DNA of 64,000 bases, taken from contig JAQSEB010000050.1 in NCBI GenBank assembly GCA_030063045.1, forward strand, positions 2,790,001-2,854,000. Reading direction: 5' to 3'. A program made the position numbers and the translations under genes. Positions 46,527-58,169 of this stretch are shown one piece after another. The notes below the pieces were generated by a model. It was not told the DNA's origin and made no database searches. It saw only the letters and a list, made by a program, of their open reading frames with translations. Within the stretch, counting starts at the first letter, position 1, and each line of letters opens with the position of its first letter. The stretch comes from Pratylenchus scribneri (taxonomy: Eukaryota; Nematoda; Chromadorea; Rhabditida; Pratylenchidae).

Positions 46527-49500
46527 ATGGAAGCGGAACAGCAACCGAGAAATCCGGAAGATGACGTTGAATTGCCTGGTTTATTTTCAAATAATAATTT
46601 TATTAATTTTTTATTTAAGCTAAACTGCGAAATGAGGGAAGACTGCGAACAATGGGACAAGTGGATGTACTGCTGAACGGTTTTGAGATGGTTTTGGGCA
46701 AAGCTGTAGAAAATGTCTTCCATTTTGAATTGAAATTCTGGTACAAGAAGCGCGCTCAACCAGGACAACCAGAGCCGCTGCCAAAACCATTGGAAAAAGG
46801 GCTGAGAAACGAGTTCGGTTTTTTTATTGATAAATTATTTGTTAAATTTTGCGCTATTCGGATTTTGCGCATTAACAAATTTGTCAACAATTCAATCTAT
46901 TAATTGGTGTTTGTTACTTGTGCTGTTTGGATCCTATTATTTGTTTTGTTGAGGATGGGAAAAGTAGAGGGGATCTTCAGGTTTCAAGATTAAACTTAAG
47001 GTCATTAAGGACGGAGACGATATCCAATCACTGAAAGACTATGACCTTAACCTTATCCCCAATCCTGTGATCCATAAATAAATGTGACTCGGGCACCGGG
47101 CCCTTCACTTTTCCTCTGTGGGCCAAAAAAATATGACTCAACCCAAACAAAAAGCACATCTATTTTGTTAAGCTTATTTTTAGTGAAGTTACTTTTTGGC
47201 CTATTTAGACCTTAACTTTCTAATCAAGCAATAACATTTCACATCCAAATCAGGGTTTTACAATTTAGCGGTAGATTTTACAAAATTCGCTATTAGAGCG
47301 AAGCAATATAATTTTGAAAGTTGATTTCTACGCAAAATCCGAATAAGCAATAAGCCAATAAAATCATCATATTAAATATCTCCTCAAAAATTATTTGTTT
47401 CAGTGAAAGCAGAGAGACACGTCGCCGCTTGCTTTGGGCCCTTTTTCAGCAGCTATTCGACCAGCAACCAGAAACATTTGGCAAAGACCGTGAACGTCAA
47501 AAATTTGTTTGGGACTGTTCAACGGCCCTGTATTCTCCCACCGATTTGAAAATGAAAGTGGGAGAGAAGCGAGAATTTGTTCTGGATGTGAAAATGGTCA
47601 GTAAAAAGAGGTTTATTTGGAAATTTTTCGACCAAAATGCAAATTGGGAGGGGGCCTTCACTTTTGATACATTTAAAAGGGCGCGGTTCGAATCTATTAC
47701 CTATCAAGGTAATAGGTAAATTAATATTAGGCTTAGGCACACTCACAATCATTTTTTAACATTTTCCCATTCAAAATTTTTATTTTAATTTTTAATAATT
47801 TTCACAGAATGTCCTTGAGGACCGTTGCTCGGCCTATATTCGCAATATGGATTCAATCAGTGCCATTTTGGTGCGCACAAATTTGGTCATCAATTTGCGC
47901 AACGCCGGCCCCGCCTTTGTGCAAGGCGATGATTCAGTGGTCACTTTCCTGGAATTGCTCAGTTCCCAACGAATGTTCGAAAAAACCAACCATTTTTGTT
48001 TTGGCAACCGATTCTATGACAGTCGCCGCGAGGGCAATATTCCAATGCAAGATGTGGCACCGGTGCTGAAGAAGGGCCTTCAAAAGAATGTTCGATTTGT
48101 GGGCGACACAATGCAGGAGGCACAGCCAATTTTGCAAATTTATCGTAAGTAAAAAATTTAAATATTAAATTTTATTTAATATTTTTGGCCAATTCTATAA
48201 AATTTATTAATAATTTTTAAATTAAAAAAAAATTTCAGCCAAAAAGTCGGCATTCTTCACTCAGGGCAGTGTCGTCGATTATTTTCGCGCATTTTGTACA
48301 CCGCCACGAGGAAGGACGATCAGCGCAGATGATTTGGCCAGGCAACTTCAGCGTCAACAAACTTTTCGAGATGTAGACCGCCACATTAGAGGTTTGATTT
48401 TTTTATATTCAAATCAAAATAATTTATTTAATCAAAATAATTTAAAATAAAATCTTCAATTTTATCGATTAAATGGTTTTTAAACCTTCAAACCAAATAC
48501 CAAATCCATAAATCTCTTCGAGACGCATGTGCTTGATAATGATTTGTATTTACATAGATTTAGCCAATTTTAAAAGATTTTGAATCGTTAAAACAACATT
48601 GTTTACAGTTTTACCCTAAATTTTTGATCAAACAATGACTAATTATATTTATATTCCAATCGACGCATCTTGACGAGCTCTATTAATTAGGGTATACGAT
48701 TTTGAGGTCCAGTACAAACCATTAAGCCGCTAAAACTTTTCGCCAAATATACATTATTTTTATGAAAATGTTTCCATATTTATTCCATCCAATAAAAATA
48801 GGTGTTGTTGTCCAAACGAACCATCTGGAAAAGACTATGTCATTTCAAAATGCTGGAATGACCGATCGACCGGCTTCGGAGCTCACATTCATTCATGATG
48901 GCCAACAAATTACCGTGGAAAACTATTTCAATACTCATTATCGGATTCGACTTCGTAATGCCAATCTGCCATGCATCATCAGACGAACACCAAGAAGCCC
49001 TGGTGTGGTGGATGAATCCTATTTTCCAATGGAAGTAATTGAAATTTGGTTGGTTTTCATTTTAACTGAATAATATTTTGATTTATAATTCTGAATTTTC
49101 ATTCCAATTTTTTATTCCAATTTTTTATTCTGATTTATAATTCTGATTTATAATTCTGATTTTTTGTTCTGATTTTTATTCTGATTTTTTGTTCTGATTT
49201 TTCTGATGTTTTGTTCTGATTTTTAATTCTGATTTTTATTTTGTTCTGATTTTTATTCTGATTTTTTGTTCTGATTTTTCTGATTTTTTGTTCTGATTTT
49301 TAATTCTGATTTTTATTTTGTTCTGATTTTTATAATTCTGATTTTTTGTTCTGATTTTTATTCTGATTTTTGTTCTGATTTTTCTGATTTTTTGTTCTGA
49401 TTTTTAATTCTGATTTTTATTTTGTTCTGATTTTTATAATTCTGATTTATAATTCTGATTTTTTGTTCTGATTTTTATTCTGATTTTTTGTTCTGTTTTT

Positions 49501-52500
49501 TCTGATTTTTTGTTCTGATTTTTTGTTCTGATTTTTAATTCTGATTTTTATTTTGTTCTGATTTTTATTTTGTTCTGATTTTTATAATTCTGATTTATAA
49601 TTCTGATTTATAATTCTGATTTTTTGTTCTGATTTTTATTCTGATTTTTTGTTCTGTTTTTTCTGATTTTTTGTTCTGATTTTTTGTTCTGATTTTTAAT
49701 TCTGATTTTTATTTTGTTCTGATTTTTATTTTGTTCTGATTTTTATAATTCTGATTTATAATTCTGATTTTTAATTCTGATTTTTATAATTCTGATTTAT
49801 AATTCTGATTTTTTGTTCTGATTTTTATTCTGATTTTTGTTCTGATTTTTCTGATTTTTTGTTCTGATTTTTAATTCTGATTTTTATTTTGTTCTGATTT
49901 TTATAATTCTGATTTATAATTCTGATTTTTTGTTCTGATTTTTATTCTGATTTTTTGTTCTGTTTTTTCTGATTTTTTGTTCTGATTTTTTGTTCTGATT
50001 TTTATTTTGTTCTGATTTTTATTTTGTTCTGATTTTTATTTTGTTCTGATTTTTATAATTCTGATTTATAATTCTGATTTTTAATTCTGATTTTTATTTT
50101 GTTCTGATTTTTTATTCTATCTAAAATTCTAATTTTTTGTTCTTATAAATTATGATTTTTATTCTGATTTTTTTAGCGATGGTCAATCGTTGTCGATGGA
50201 AAAGCAAAGACAAATTCCGGCATTAACTGAACAAATGATTCGTCAATCGCAAGTGAGGCCGGCAGATGTGCCTGCTCAAATTGTGGAGCAAAGGGATGTG
50301 GCCCACTGCCAAAGTTCCAATCCATTCTTCAAGTCCTATGAAGTCAAAATTAGTCCGGATCAAATAAAGGCGCAGGCAAATTTGCTCTTTCCGCCTGCAA
50401 TCCAATATGCACCACGCCAAGAATGTGTTCAGCCGGATCAGAGAGGATGTACGAAAATATTTTTTAAAATAAATTTAAGAAAAATATAACAATTAAAAAT
50501 TTACATACAAATAAAATTATTTTTTTCAGATCTTGATTGGAAAATGTCGGGACAAGGAGTCGCCCCCAACCGTGCATACATCAAACCGGCTGAATGGCCT
50601 TCTCGCTGGGCAATTGTGATCGTACAAAATGCCATTTCTCAGGATGATTGCACGTAAATATTTTTATTTTAAATTAATTCTTAAATTAACCCAAATTTTC
50701 AGTCGATTTGTCAACTTTTATGTGCAAACCGCTCGCAAACGTGGTCTGAATTGTTCCCTTGAAGCACCTGTTCAAGTCCACTGGGACCAATGGCATGATT
50801 CATCTCTGTAAATTTTGACATTTTTCGATAAAATAAATACTTTTAATTCAGGGAATATGTGGAGGACAAATTCAAATTTTACCGAACCCACAAATGTCTG
50901 TTTGTACTGATGTTTGCCCCAGGCAAGAAGAATGCCCATGCCGGCGACATTCATCATGCCCTCAAGTTGATGGAACAAAAATATGGTAAGTTTAATATTA
51001 TTAATTAATTTTTGACTGAAAATTAACAATAATTTTACATTTAATATTTTTAATTAAAATTTTTGCCTAATTTTTTTTTTTTTTATTAATTTTATGCCAA
51101 TTTTAAGACATTGTCACTCAGCATATCAGCCCGGAAGTGGTTCGCAATTCGACTCTAATGAAAATGGACAATGTTCTGTTCAAAACCAACCAAAAACTTG
51201 GCGGCATAAATTGGTCATTGATCACTTCGGATGCCTATAAACGTGCCAGCGGCAACCCAGAAGATGTTCTGTGAGTTTATTTAAATTATTTTTTAAATGA
51301 TTAAAAAAAAGAAAAAATTTGATAAAAAAATTATTTTTAAAAAATTAAGTATTTATGAATTATCCATTTTTAAAATTAGATATTAGATGTTTATTCATAA
51401 TAAAAATCTACTATTATTTATTTACCAAAAATTTTCTCGAAAAAAACTTATTTTTTAAACTATTATATAAATCGTTCAAATAAAGCTATTAAACTTTAAT
51501 CTTAATCCAAACCTAATCCTAGCCCAAAACACTTTGTTATGGCCAAATTTTATGGCTCAAAAAATTATTTTCGAATATTTCGGTTTCGGAAAATTCACAA
51601 AAATTCTCTCAATAATTTTTCATTTCCGAATAAAATTTCCAAATTCTTTCAGAGCAAATGTTTGGCTTGGTGGCAAACGAATGTTCATGGGGTTGGATTG
51701 GTCGCATGCTCCACCATTAAGTTTTCATGACCGCAAAAAGGGCAAAGTCCCTGCAATTCCCACCGTTGTTGGGGTTAGTTTTAGGCTAAACTCATTTTGA
51801 AGTAATATTAAATAATAAAAGATGGCCTATACAATGGGAAAGGAAGTGCTGGAAATGCGAGGGACATATTGGTTTCAACAAGTTCGTCAAACCACCATTA
51901 CACCGGAATATATGCGACCATTCATTGATAACATCAAGGAGGCATTGATCACATTTAGTGACAAGAATAATTACTTCCCGGAGCATTTGATTGTGTTTCG
52001 TGGTGGAGCATCCGAGGGCGAATTTAAACGAGTAAGTTTTTGGGAATTGGGAAATTAAATTTTAAAAAAATACAATGAAAAATAAAAAAGATTTAATTTG
52101 TTAATAAATTTTTAAAATGCCAAAAATATTGTAACTGTTCAAAAATTTACCCTAGACCTTAACCTAATATACGATTATTTATTTGCGTCGAGAAGTATAA
52201 TTAAATAATGTTTTGGCTTGGATTTAACCAATTCCCAACTTAATTTTGAACCAAAAAAAACTAAAATTGGTTTAAGCCGTTTAATACCCATTATTTTGAC
52301 CAAACAATGGCAAATTATATACCATGCATCTCTTAACCAGAGCTCTATTCAATTAGGTACATTGTTTATGAATTTAGGACAAATCCAAATTATTATAATT
52401 ATTTTGTGTTATTTACAGTTTTTCGGCAAATTATTAAATACTTTTTAAATTTTTTTCCAATTTTAATTTTAAGGTTGCCTATTGGGAGGGCCGTTCATTT

Positions 52501-54308
52501 GCGCAAGCATTCAAAGAAATTTCCCAACAATCTGGTCACAATTTGAATCCAGCCGTCACAATTGTTGTTTGCCAACGGCAATCCAACTATCGGGTCAGCA
52601 AAAATTAATCCATTAAATAAGATGAATTCAATTTTTAGATTGTTCCCGGCGATGTGGCCAAAAAGAAGAATGCAAAGCCGGCAGAACAAAATGTGCAACC
52701 CGGAACAGTTTTGGACAAAGGAATTATGAATGCCGCATTGACCGAATTTCTTCTGATGGGACATAAAGCCTTTCAAGTGGGTTATTTAATTTTGGTGAAA
52801 TTCACTAAGTTTACATTTACATACACTAATAATAACTATTTGCGGAGAAGCCCAACTTGTTTTATAATAACAAATTAAGGGCCCTTTTAATCATTTTAAT
52901 TAAATTAAAGTGCAGAATTTTTTGCTTTCTAATAATTATAATTTATTCAAATTGGTTTCAGATTTTTAGTTTAGTTTAGTCCGAAAAAGTAATAAAAATT
53001 TATATTCCATATTAAAGATTGTTTTATGTTTTTTAGCCACAACTTACATATATTTAGAATAATTTAATTTAATTTGCTAGCTAATAATAAGGTCTTTAAA
53101 ATTATAATAAAACATCCAAATTAGTTCAGACCTAATAAGTTATTATAAAATAAATTGTTAGAATTCCACAATCCACATGTTTTAAATATTGTACATTAAA
53201 AATTAGGACACATTTAATTTAGAAAAAATTATTATAATTTATTCGAATTTATTTCTGATAAACAAAATTAGATTCTTAATCACTCCCAAATCCTAATTTT
53301 CAAAATTATTTTAAAACCCTCTTTTTTTAGGGCACAGCCCAGCCAATTCGTTGCACCGTTGTGATGGACAGTCGACCGGATTCGGGCCAATCTTCTTCCT
53401 CAGGACCATCGGCACGCATTCCATTGGACGAATTGGAGAATGTCACCTATTCATTGTGCTATTCCCACGGAATTTGTTGCATGCCAACCGCCCTCCCTGG
53501 TCCATTGCATGAAGCCGGGGAATTATGCAAACGTGGACGCAACAATTGGAAAATGTCAACGTGGGTTTTTTTTAATTACTGCTTTGATCAAAAAAATTTT
53601 AGAAAAAATGTTTTATTTTTATGTATTTTTGTTAGTTTTTAGATTCATTTTTTGTACTTTTGTTCTGGGAATTTTTACCAATAGAAAAGCATAGAATTTT
53701 GTGTAAACTTATCGCATATCTTTTATCAGTTTCCAGAATTTTTTGAAATTTTGATTCGGTAAAACGATGGAAAAATATTACATATTTTAGGGCTTATAAT
53801 CTTATCACTAATTTGGAGAACCATAGACAGACTGGGGCTGAACGGGTGATAAAAAAATTTTAAATTAGATAAGTACTAAAATTTTCCTTTTTTCTCCAAA
53901 TTTAACTGAAATTTTTTATATTTTAAAATTTATTACTACTTTTAATTATCCCGCCGGTCCAGATTTTTTCCCTCAAAATTACCTTCTTAAGTTTCCACCA
54001 AAATTGGTCAACCCTAAAATAACCTAAAATTATTTTTCACCGTTTTTTAATTAAATATGACTAATAAAAAAATGAATTCCAAAAAAAATTTACCAAATCT
54101 GAACACATTAACAAGTACCAAATAATTTTCTTTAATTTTCTATAGCAATGAAGGCGATCAAGCACCACATTTCGATCTGCCAGCTGAGGGAGGCGATGAG
54201 GCCACTCGACAACAGGAACAACACCATTTGGACGGGCAGCGTCGAGAATATTTTGGGGAATGCTCACGCAATTTGAAGCCGACCTTGCCAACACAATTCT
54301 GGGCCTAA
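46527..54308 (+). CDS. Argonaute, worm-specific (WAGO-like), non-slicing triad
   Basis: Seventeen exons give about 980 residues. The N domain includes VDVLLNGFEMVLGKAVENVF, RRRLLWALFQQLFDQQPETF and SAYIRNMDSISAILVRTNLV. The PAZ domain includes FYDSRREGN, FTQGSVVDYFRAFC, YRIRLRNANLPCIIRR and SYFPMEVIEICDGQSLSMEK. The PIWI domain includes TNQKLGGINWSLIT, FMGLDWSHAPPLSF, VVGMAYTM, VFRGGASEGEFKR and LCYSHGICC...PLHEAGELCKRGRNN. The first catalytic Asp (GLDWSH) and the last His are present. The second, D in the usual FYRDGVSEG, is G here (FRGGASEG), so cleavage activity is unlikely. Such Argonautes bind secondary small RNAs and silence without slicing. The exon ending EIEIW uses donor TTTG|gttggt, which restores frame over the 1.1-kb repeat-filled intron. 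Confidence 0.88.
48475..48755. repeat. Dispersed repeat family A, in Argonaute intron
   Basis: Contains GTTTTTAAACC, TCTTCGAGACGCATGTG, GACGCATCTTGACGAGCTCT and AAAACTTTTCGCC. Confidence 0.6.
49080..50165. repeat. TTCTGATTTTT microsatellite-like array in Argonaute intron
   Basis: About 1.1 kb of tandem short units built from TTCTGATTT with varying T and A runs (TTTTTGTTCTGA, ATAATTCTGATT, ATTTTGTTCTGA). Higher-order blocks of about 150-200 bp repeat inside it. It fills almost all of the intron between the PAZ exon and the next. Confidence 0.95.
52130..52440. repeat. Dispersed repeat family A, in Argonaute intron
   Basis: Contains GGTTTAAGCCGTTTAATACC, AACAATGGCAAATTATATAC, CATGCATCTCTTAACCAGAG and GTTTATGAATTTAGGACAAA. 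It is diverged. Confidence 0.5.
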
Positions 54309-54727
54309 AGAAATGCCGGAAGAAACAAGAAAAGTTGATATTGGAGGCCTTAAGATATTTTTTTTAATTTTCAATAACACTCAATCTTATTTAAATTACC
54401 GGAACTTACTTACCATTTTAAATTTCATCAACCAATTATTCCACTCAGCTATTTTACTTTTGGCATTACCATCAAATTAATTCAGTATTAAATTAACATT
54501 TTCATCCATCATTCTTTTATTTTTGATTTAAATTGTTTTCTCGCAAAAAATTGCCTTTTCATTCACGCATCTCTCTTTTATCAATCACTGCCTGCTGATT
54601 TATTTTAAACGTCAAATTTACATTTAAATTTTGTTGATCGAATAAAATGATATTTTACCAAAAAATTTGAAAATGATAATTTTAATTAAAATGAATCAAT
54701 TGAGTTGAACAAAAATCCATCAATCAA
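54309..54727. other. Convergent 3' intergenic space
   Basis: The region between the Argonaute stop and the stop of the minus-strand secreted protein. No gene was seen. Confidence 0.5.
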
Positions 54728-55774
54728 TTAAAAATTCACTTCGGCATCATGAATGGGCGGCACAGCGGCAATTTTTGGGCATCGCTGAATTAGAAATTTT
54801 ATATTATTTATTAATATCAATATTATGCTTTTATAGAAATTTAATTATTAATTCAATTTAAAATGCTAAAAAAAAAGACTATTTTGGTTAAGTATTATTT
54901 GAATTCGAAATTTTGTTAATATATTAGATTTTAAATATTTAATCAAAAAACTTTTCCCATTAATATTCTTCCTAGCCTAAAAATTTGAAATTTTACTTTA
55001 TAGTCGAAAGTGTTCCGATTTGAGGCCAACACCAATTCGGCCAAATCACTTTCCCTGTCCAGCTGCTTTCCGCCTTCTCCATCTGAGTGATTTTAATTTA
55101 ATCGAGAAAATTATTTTTTGGTTTGATTTTACCAAAAAAATAAATATTATTGATGAAATCGAAGTCTTCAATTTTCTGAATTCTTGCAAAAACGCCATCC
55201 ATGCCCTCCAGCAAATTTTCAATTTCCAACTGAAATTCGCCTTTTTCTCCACGAATTCGGAGGGGAAAGAAATCGGCTAAAAGATAAAATAAATAATTAA
55301 AAATTATTTTAAAATTTTTTCTGATTCTGAAATATTTCACGTGAATAAACTTAAAAATAAAAGAAATTTTATTGTGGGTATTTTTTACATTTTTTGACCA
55401 ATTTTACTTTAAAACTTGCCCAATTCGTCGAATTGCCAAGCGGGTCCCCTATGTTTTTTCCATGTTTTGACCAAATCAATTTTGTCCTTATCCTCATTTG
55501 AAATAAATCCCACGAACAATGGACGAATCGAAAATGTATTTTTTGTTGATGTGTGCACTTAAATTAAATATTTTTAATTTCATTAAATAATTTAAATACA
55601 TTGTCGCCTGTTTATTTCGACCAAAGGAACATCAGTTAAAATGGAGCCAATTGTTTTGTTGAATAATTTTGATTGTTTCCCAAATTGTTGCGCATCAATT
55701 TGGCAAAACAAAAAGTAAAATAGAAATATTGAAAATGACAATGAATAAATCGATAATTTACTGCTTTTTGTCAT
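54728..55774 (-). CDS. Secreted or ER protein, unknown
   Basis: Five minus-strand exons join to about 210 residues. The start ATG at 55774 precedes a polar stretch and a strong hydrophobic leader (IYSLSFSIFLFYFLFCQIDA), which is a signal peptide or anchor. The mature part has no cysteine pattern. Its most distinctive portions are TFSIRPLFVGFISNEDKDKI, KHRGPAWQFDELGKADFFPL, IENLLEGMDGVFARIQKIED and SDLAELVLASNRNTFDYK, and it ends DAEVNF. All junctions keep frame with GT-AG sites. I do not recognise the family. Confidence 0.6.
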
Positions 55775-56395
55775 TTTCTTCAATCTACAATAAATTCATT
55801 TTTTGAAGAAAATAGAATTTGGGAATTTTTAGGATTATGAATGGAAGAATTATATAAGTTCTTTTCTTATTAGCAATTATTGGAAGTGAATGAGTATCAA
55901 AAATTAGTGAAAACAACAAATTGGTAAACAACAATTTGGTGCCATCCTCTGGCTAGCTGGAATTCATTCGGGAACAGTTGGTCCCATCCCTCCTTCTCTG
56001 TGTTTACTGTTTAATGCTTAAACCGAGAAATAAAGGAATACATTTATTATACTAGCAAATATTTGGTGAATGAATGCTGTTCTTATGAATGAATGAATGA
56101 AATGGCAGCTTCTTAAAGAATATAGATGGATAATTCTTTATTTGTTCATCTTATTAGTGTTGCATATAAAATTTAAACTCGCTTGATTTTATTTATTTAT
56201 TACAATTAGTATTTAGTATACACATGTAGTACAGACTGGTCCAGTCTCAAAATTCGAATTCAGAAAATTCAATATAAATATATCATTATGTTCATTAAAT
56301 ACATAAACCGTAGATTCTCTATTAGAAGTTCGGGGCCTTTTATAAGGTTTAATCCCCAAAAATCGATTATCTGTCACATTATTCGAAAACATTTG
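55775..56395. other. Intergenic, no gene seen
   Basis: Upstream of the secreted protein gene. It has a short GAATGAATGAAT run near 56086 but no exon. Confidence 0.45.
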
Positions 56396-56745
56396 CATTC
56401 ATCAGCTGGACATGCCCAAAAAATATGCATTCATCAGCTGGACATGCCCAAAAAATATGCATTCATCAGCTGGACATGCCCAAAAAATATGCATTCATCA
56501 GCTGGACATGCCCAAAAAATATGCATTCATCAGCTGGACATGCCCAAAAAATATGCATTCATCAGCTGGACATGCCCAAAAAATATGCATTCATCAGCTG
56601 GACATGCCCAAAAAATATGCATTCATCAGCTGGACATGCCCAAAAAATATGCATTCATCAGCTGGACATGCCCAAAAAATATGCATTCATCAGCTGGACA
56701 TGCCCAAAAAATATGCATTCATCAGCAGGACATTTCCGAAGGATT
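56396..56745. repeat. 32-bp minisatellite, homogenised
   Basis: About 11 tandem copies of a 32-bp unit of the form CAGCTGGACATGCCCAAAAA + ATATGCATTCAT. The copies are identical until the last, which breaks up. All three plus frames are open through the repeat, so the long ORFs here are artefacts. Confidence 0.95.
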
Positions 56746-56759
56746 CATCAGCTGGTAGC

Positions 56760-57494
56760 AAAATGATACCGGGAAACATTTTGCATTTATAATCAAGACC
56801 CAGTGAGCAGTGATCGAAAAGAAAATCATGTCGAGATGTCCTATGAAAGAATTTCTTCAAATTCTATTTCCTCTTTTCCTCAGAATTCTATTATGTAATT
56901 TAATTCAAATAAATGCCAATGCCTTTAATTGCCTTTTATTTTTATTTTTTGTTCAGAAATTTACTATAAAAAATTCAATTATCATTTAATCTTTTCCGTA
57001 TTTGAATTACTTTATTTTAACGTTGGGTTTTCCATTGATTTTATTTAAAAAAAATTTGTTATATGGTGACACAAACAAAAATAAATAGAGAATTTTTTTT
57101 ATTGAAATTTGATTTTCTGCCTCCGATGATTCATTCATTCATTTCCCATTCCAATTCGCATATATTTGTTTGGGATGAATTCATCATTTTTATTAAAATT
57201 TCCAATAAACTGATGATTGGACTGGGCAAATTTGAAAAAGAACATCGAATTTACAAGCCACTAAAACATTCATTTCATTCCAAATAAAATTTTTCAATAG
57301 GCCGGAATATGAGATGAACATTTTTTTACAATTTTATTCCTTAATTTAATTCCCAATCCTTTCCTACTCCATTTTTTCCTCTTTAATTTCATGTCTAGCG
57401 GCCATTTTTACAATCTTTAAAAGATTCATTTAATTATATAATTTATTTGAATTTATTACAGATTTTGCAAATTCTTAATTCAATCAGTAAGAAA
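56760..57494. other. Intergenic; one doubtful open frame
   Basis: An open frame at 57063-57287 (+) has no splice partner or recognised motif. The rest is AT-rich. A TTACAG acceptor just upstream of 57495 may be a trans-splice site for the next gene. Confidence 0.4.
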
Positions 57495-57707
57495 ATGGCC
57501 AACAACAACCGTGAATATGGTGTGGAAGAAATGAACCGCAGAATGCGGGAAGAATTGGCCAGAGAACAGCGAGAAGAGGCCATTCGTCAGCGCGAACAAG
57601 AGTTGGAAGGTCGAGAGGAGGAAGCCAGACGTCAGCAACAAATTCTGGATGAGCGTGAGGAACGCCGCAGACAACAAAATCGCGATGCTGAGAAAAAATA
57701 TAATTAA
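57495..57707 (+). CDS. Short charged coiled-coil protein
   Basis: A single exon of 70 codons that follows a TATTACAG acceptor. The start is ATG at 57495 (MANNNREYGVEEMNRRMREE). The protein is an unbroken run of Glu, Arg and Gln (REQELEGREEEARRQQQILD), which predicts one long helix or coiled coil, ending AEKKYN. GC content and codon use are higher than in the flanks, as in real exons of this window. It may be an independent gene. It lies on the same strand just before the heat-shock exon, so it could also be that gene's first exon, but I see no GT donor that joins them. Confidence 0.55.
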   Translation: MANNNREYGVEEMNRRMREELAREQREEAIRQREQELEGREEEARRQQQILDEREERRRQQNRDAEKKYN

Positions 57708-57754
57708 ATTGAAAGGAAAATTCAAATAAAAACAATTATTAAATCGGATGTGAA

Positions 57755-58085
57755 TTTTTCGCCAAAAAATCCGACTATTTTACCAAATGCTTAATAACTT
57801 TTTTATGCTTGATCATAGACCCTATAAACCTTATAACATTCAATAGATCTCTCTTCAAGATGCATCAATTGGCCTATATATTGTCAGGATTTAAATCAAA
57901 CTCAAAAAGTTTATAAACCAAAAAGTAAAATATGTTTAAAAAACGGTTCAATACCTTGAATTTCCGTCAAACTATGAAATACATCAATCTACGCAACTCA
58001 ATGAGTTCTACCAAATGATATAAAATTATATGACCTAAGATCAAACATTAGAAACTTATCCTAAAAAAACCGATCTTTCAGAAAA
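57755..58085. repeat. Dispersed repeat family A copy
   Basis: Contains TTTTTCGCCAAAAAATCCGA, CTTATAACATTCAATAGATC, TCTTCAAGATGCATCAATTG, the mirrored ATCAATCTACGCAACTCAAT, and further family words. Its palindromic layout is decayed. Confidence 0.55.
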
Positions 58086-58169
58086 AAGCCCTTCCCATAA
58101 AAATGTCTATACTCTATAAGAAAAATTCAAATAAAAAAATGTAAAAAAAACTCGGACCTCAATTTATAG

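Noticed and set aside
47680..47710. GGTTCGAATC word suggesting a tRNA T-loop
   Set aside because: No acceptor stem, D-arm or anticodon arm can be formed around it, and it lies in an Argonaute intron.
47598..47719. Open extension VSKKRFIWKFFDQN after an Argonaute exon
   Set aside because: Continuing here breaks the frame into the next clear N-domain exon. The donor ATG|gtcagt at 47597 keeps phase, so this is intron sequence.
56288..56792. Long ORFs with repeated HQLDMPKKYAF
   Set aside because: An identical 32-bp non-coding repeat is open in all three frames, with no splice sites or conserved domain.
57063..57287. 74-codon plus-strand ORF
   Set aside because: It has no recognised motif, no convincing splice partner and low-complexity AT-rich codon use.
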